Shown: positions 14,631-14,707 of the stretch, piece by piece
Layout of the letters: every line of letters starts with the position of its first letter
Numbering within the stretch: position 1 is the first letter of the stretch
NCBI GenBank assembly: GCA_036389695.1
Contig: DASVWG010000399.1
Location: 1-14,707, forward strand
From: JALZHR01 sp036389695
GTDB lineage: Bacteria > Acidobacteriota > Blastocatellia > Pyrinomonadales > Pyrinomonadaceae
Reading direction: 5' to 3'
Length of the DNA: 14,707 nt
The notes under the pieces: model-generated
Told to the model about the DNA's origin: nothing
Seen by the model: the letters and a program-made list of their open reading frames with translations, nothing else
The model's database searches: none
Program-made: the position numbers and the translations under genes

Positions 14631-14707
14631 AGCAGAAGCCCGCGCGTGAGCAAGGGCGGAGAAAACGCAAAACGCAAAATGCAAAATGCAAAATGAAGAA
14701 AGTGTTT
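14631..14707. repeat. Family C element, left part, cut by window edge
   Basis: Bases 14631-14660 match the family C left arm with two differences in 30. Immediately after come five exact-length 7-base units at 14662-14696 (AAAACGC twice, AAAATGC twice, AAAATGA). It begins 6 bases after the fbp stop. The right arm, if present, lies beyond the window. Confidence 0.8.

Overview
The window most likely comes from an Acidobacteriota genome of the Blastocatellia/Pyrinomonadaceae type. This is inferred from the long TonB-dependent receptor with an N-terminal carboxypeptidase-regulatory-like domain, from moderate GC content with many signal-peptide-bearing hydrolases, and from long inverted-repeat elements in most intergenic gaps. 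No rRNA or marker gene fixes the taxonomy. All nine genes lie on the + strand. No gene-free stretch exceeds 300 bases; the longest gaps are under 200 bases and are mostly filled by repeat elements. I see no tRNA, rRNA, CRISPR array or transposase gene.

Layout. 2-3490: 3' part of an outer-membrane TonB-dependent receptor, followed by a terminator-like hairpin. 3587-5656: a fused pectin methylesterase (CE8) and pectate lyase (PL10). 5800-7257: a Tat-exported GH28 polygalacturonase-type enzyme. 7421-8164: a CE12/SGNH rhamnogalacturonan acetylesterase-type esterase. 8166-10076: an exported GH105 unsaturated rhamnogalacturonyl hydrolase with a C-terminal amidotransferase-like domain, one base after the esterase. 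10270-10773: a small secreted cupin. 10928-11695: a FadR-type GntR regulator. 11834-13462: an exported GH43 arabinofuranosidase/xylosidase-type enzyme. 13635-14624: class I fructose-1,6-bisphosphatase.

How the genes may work together. The receptor could bring pectin fragments across the outer membrane. The fusion enzyme would de-esterify and cleave homogalacturonan, GH28 would hydrolyse galacturonan or rhamnogalacturonan, the esterase would remove acetyl groups, GH105 would remove the unsaturated terminal uronate left by lyases, and GH43 would trim arabinan or xylan side chains. The GntR regulator probably senses a sugar acid. Fructose-bisphosphatase fits gluconeogenic growth on uronates. No sugar transporter of the inner membrane and no uronate catabolic enzyme is present, so the set is extracytoplasmic only.

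The most unusual part is the intergenic DNA. Five complete inverted-repeat elements, of four different sequence families (A twice, B, C, D), lie between the genes, and a sixth (C) starts at the right edge. Arms are 29-31 bp and perfect or nearly so. They begin at or just after stop codons and in three cases end 7-9 bases before the next start codon. Families A and C also carry tracts with 7-base periodicity, and similar DNA appears to have been taken into the coding sequence of the CE8-PL10 gene.
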